Assembly (NCBI GenBank): GCA_016932895.1 | Contig: JAFGCA010000016.1 | Span: 1-8,600 of the forward strand | Source of the DNA: Sedimentisphaerales bacterium | GTDB lineage: Bacteria > Planctomycetota > Phycisphaerae > Sedimentisphaerales > SG8-4 | Length of the DNA stretch: 8,600 bases | Direction of reading: 5' to 3' | Shown here: one piece after another, positions 6,529 through 8,600 of the stretch | Position numbering within the stretch: position 1 is the first letter of the stretch | Layout of the letters: each line of letters opens with the position of its first letter | The notes under the pieces: generated by a model | The model's input: the letters and a program-made list of their open reading frames with translations, nothing else | What the model was told of the DNA's origin: nothing | The model's database searches: none | Program-made: the position numbers and the translations under genes

Positions 6529-8600
6529 ATGGCTCCCACGCAAGCACCGAACAGTCCCAGTTGCGATTTCGAGCTTGGAGAGCGCGAGCAAGTGGCAGTC
6601 GATGTCCTGATCCTGAATACTGCCGTCGTGGACCTGCGGAGGGCCGAGTTCGCCTTCGCCGACGGACTCGCAGGCCAAGGCGGTCTAGCCAAGTGCCGCA
6701 CGGAGGACATGCCCGACTATTCCCAGGAGCAGATCAAGACATGGATCGAGGAGGGCTCCGCCACAGCCGGAGGTCCAGGCAATACAGCTCCCCTGATCGC
6801 CCTGGCCGGCCTGAAGGTGGCGGTCGGCGTCAATCTCGGCGCGGGCCGGTATGGCGGGTTGGACGCCCAGGGCCGGTACTTCCACGATGTCATGGTCTCG
6901 CACGGCATCGACATGTCGGCCACCCACGTTCACCCCGTCCTGCCGACCGGCACGACCTTCATCCACAGCAGCCCCGGCGCCGAGCGCGGAGGCATCGCCT
7001 ATTTCCCGAATGCCAACAACGATTTCGATTTCGATATCTTCCGCGGCGCCGTCGAGCGGCTGAAGCCCCGGGTCGTCTACTACATGTACTCAGGGCTGTC
7101 CGACCGGGCCGATGCCCATGGCGGTCGCGATCTGGCGGACTTCATCCGCTGGTGCCGCAGCCAGGGGGCAGTGACCATCGCCGACAGCCACACCCTCACA
7201 GGCAACCCTCACAAGCTGATCGCCGAGGGCAAGGCCGTGGCCGAGTACAAGCTCCTGGAGCCGCTGCTACCGGAACTGGACGTCTTCTTCACCTCCTCGG
7301 ACGAAGCGAAGCTGATCGAGAATACGCTGGCCGGCCCGCGCGACTGGACCCGCGCCGACGAGCACGAAAACAACACGCATTTTCTGGATTTCCTCACGGC
7401 AAGGTTCTGGCGGAACGGCGGCCGGACCCGCCTGTTCGGCGTGACCGTCCACGACGGGGCCTATGCGAAGCATCTGCATCCCGCTGGAGAGACCGCCAGT
7501 CCGGCCAAGGTCACGTCCGATGCCCTGGCGGACAAGGTCGTCGATCTGGTCGGCGCGGGTGATTCGTTCCGCGCCGGGCTGATCGCCTACATAGCCGGCA
7601 ATCTTGACGACTTCAAACGTGGGACAATCGATTTCAGGCAGGCCGTGCAGACGGGCAACCGCTTTGCCTCCCTCTTCATCACCGCGCCGTTGGACAATCG
7701 ATACGGCCCGATCGGAGAATACGCCCGCACGTTGCGCCACCTTGGCGCAAAGGAACATGCACCGAAACGAAATGGAGCAGAGAAGATGGCGAAGAAGAGT
7801 ACGCAGTTCGCATGGCAAGATAAAGTCTCCAACCCCGCCCAGATCGGCGGCATCGAGACTTCGACACTGGACAACGGCTTGGGCAAAGGGACCCGCATCG
7901 CGTGGATCAATACAGGCTCCGGACTGCGCTACAAGGTCGCGGTCGATCGTGCGCTCGACATCGTCGACGCCTTCTACAACCAGCACAGCCTGGTATGGCT
8001 CAGCCACGCCGGTGTGACGGCGCCGCGCCCCGACGCCAACCAGGGGATCGAGTGGCTCTGGTCATTTGCCGGCGGCCTCGTCACCACCTGCGGCCTGAGC
8101 CACGCCGGAGCACCGGACAACGACGAGTCAGGGCAGCGCGGTCTGCACGGACGCATCAGCAACATGCCGGCCGAAGTGGAGTCGGTCATCCAGCCCGATC
8201 TGCGTAACGGCAAACCTCAGATGAGCATCACCGCCGTGGTGAAAGAGGCCCGCGTCTTCGGGCCCACCCTCGAACTGCGGCGCACCATTTCCAGTACGCT
8301 CGGGGAAGCGGCCATCCGGATTCGCGACGTCGTGACGAACCTGGGCAATACGCCCACGCCGCACATGATGCTCTATCACTGCAATTATGGCTGGCCGCTC
8401 GTCGACGACGGCACGCGGATCGTCTGGAAAGGAGCGTGCCAATCCCGAGGGATGGATATGGACAACGCCGTTTTCAACGACAAGCACGACTACCGCACTT
8501 GCCAGAAACCCCTGGAGGCCCATCGCGGCGGCGGCGAAGCCTGCGGGTTCATCGATGTCACCCCCGACAAGGACGGCATGTGCACCATCGGCCTGTACAA
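6529..8600 (+). CDS. PfkB-family sugar kinase fused to DUF4432 aldose 1-epimerase-like domain (3' end beyond window)
   Basis: One uninterrupted frame of at least 690 codons with two domains. Residues about 22-412 form a PfkB (ribokinase-like) carbohydrate kinase, which phosphorylates a sugar or sugar-like alcohol with ATP. The substrate-side glycine motif TAGGPGNTAPL is at residues 79-89, and the anion-hole/catalytic motif VGAGDSFRAG ends the kinase core, with the catalytic base expected at Asp345. Residues from about 420 to the edge match DUF4432, a galactose-mutarotase-like family (NPAQIGGIETSTLDNG; AVDRALDIVDAFYN; GLVTTCGLSHAGAP; MMLYHCNYGWPL, His617). DUF4432 proteins are annotated as aldose 1-epimerase-like; their reactions are mostly unproven. 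The kinase part is longer than usual (about 420 against 300-330 residues), with an N-terminal extension. ATG 6529 is chosen; GTG 6520, with AAAAGG seven bases upstream, is an alternative adding three residues. The protein looks cytoplasmic. The sugar is unknown. Confidence 0.88.
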   Translation, partial: MAPTQAPNSPSCDFELGEREQVAVDVLILNTAVVDLRRAEFAFADGLAGQGGLAKCRTEDMPDYSQEQIKTWIEEGSATAGGPGNTAPLIALAGLKVAVGVNLGAGRYGGLDAQGRYFHDVMVSHGIDMSATHVHPVLPTGTTFIHSSPGAERGGIAYFPNANNDFDFDIFRGAVERLKPRVVYYMYSGLSDRADAHGGRDLADFIRWCRSQGAVTIADSHTLTGNPHKLIAEGKAVAEYKLLEPLLPELDVFFTSSDEAKLIENTLAGPRDWTRADEHENNTHFLDFLTARFWRNGGRTRLFGVTVHDGAYAKHLHPAGETASPAKVTSDALADKVVDLVGAGDSFRAGLIAYIAGNLDDFKRGTIDFRQAVQTGNRFASLFITAPLDNRYGPIGEYARTLRHLGAKEHAPKRNGAEKMAKKSTQFAWQDKVSNPAQIGGIETSTLDNGLGKGTRIAWINTGSGLRYKVAVDRALDIVDAFYNQHSLVWLSHAGVTAPRPDANQGIEWLWSFAGGLVTTCGLSHAGAPDNDESGQRGLHGRISNMPAEVESVIQPDLRNGKPQMSITAVVKEARVFGPTLELRRTISSTLGEAAIRIRDVVTNLGNTPTPHMMLYHCNYGWPLVDDGTRIVWKGACQSRGMDMDNAVFNDKHDYRTCQKPLEAHRGGGEACGFIDVTPDKDGMCTIGLY
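7774..7788 (+). promoter_or_regulatory. Internal ribosome binding site and in-frame ATG at the kinase-DUF4432 junction
   Basis: GGAG at 7774-7777 stands eight bases before an ATG (7786-7788) in the frame of the fusion. The ATG opens MAKKSTQFAWQDK, a plausible N-terminus for a free-standing DUF4432 protein. This is a better ribosome site than the one before the kinase start. It may be a relic of a separate gene or a working internal start that yields a free DUF4432 product. Confidence 0.5.

Noticed and set aside
6561..7562. A 333-codon open frame on the plus strand
   Set aside because: It is the +2 shadow of the kinase frame, extremely rich in Arg, Pro and Gly. The frame starting at 6529 gives clear PfkB motifs.
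7267..8007. A 246-codon open frame on the minus strand
   Set aside because: Antisense to the kinase-DUF4432 fusion, spanning the junction, with no motif; the plus-strand frame is plainly the coding one.
1..8600. CRISPR arrays, tRNA or rRNA genes, insertion sequences, phage or defence genes
   Set aside because: I saw no regularly spaced direct repeats, tRNA-like cloverleaf, rRNA signature, transposase motif or terminal inverted repeats. Repeats within the beta-helix gene are protein-level and imperfect.

Overview
The window looks like a chromosomal segment from a Planctomycetota bacterium, most likely of the class Phycisphaerae (Sedimentisphaerales-like). This rests on moderately GC-rich DNA, a very large secreted right-handed beta-helix/PKD/propeller protein ending in the 'NMGLYGGT.EAS' style tail common in that group, a short zinc-ribbon membrane protein of a kind frequent there, and carbohydrate-handling genes. 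The taxonomic call is from family resemblance only; there is no rRNA or other marker.

Layout, left to right. (1) Positions 1-1319, minus strand: the N-terminal 439 residues of a secreted glycoside hydrolase family 97 enzyme, cut by the window edge, with a good ribosome binding site and an extended -10 promoter. (2) 1320-1609: intergenic, with a perfect 8-bp inverted repeat. (3) 1610-2017, plus strand: a small zinc-ribbon protein with two membrane helices. (4) 2018-2080: a strong hairpin between convergent genes, probably a shared terminator. (5) 2081-5782, minus strand: a 1233-residue secreted protein with beta-helix, two PKD-like domains, a seven-motif beta-propeller and a second beta-helix. 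(6) 5783-6528: a non-coding stretch that carries this gene's promoter and, further up, what looks like a frameshifted remnant of another secreted repeat protein. (7) 6529 to the right edge, plus strand: a PfkB-family sugar kinase continuing in the same frame, without a stop codon, into a DUF4432 (aldose 1-epimerase-like) domain, cut by the right edge.

A plausible common theme is carbohydrate use. The GH97 enzyme would release a hexose from an alpha-linked glycoside outside the cytoplasm. The epimerase-like and kinase modules could then convert and phosphorylate a sugar inside the cell. This linkage is inferred from proximity and family; the genes are on different strands and are not one operon.

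The most noteworthy item is the kinase-DUF4432 fusion. Its junction still carries a well-placed ribosome binding site and an in-frame ATG, as if two adjacent genes had been joined by loss of a stop codon. No CRISPR array, tRNA, rRNA, insertion sequence or defence system was seen.
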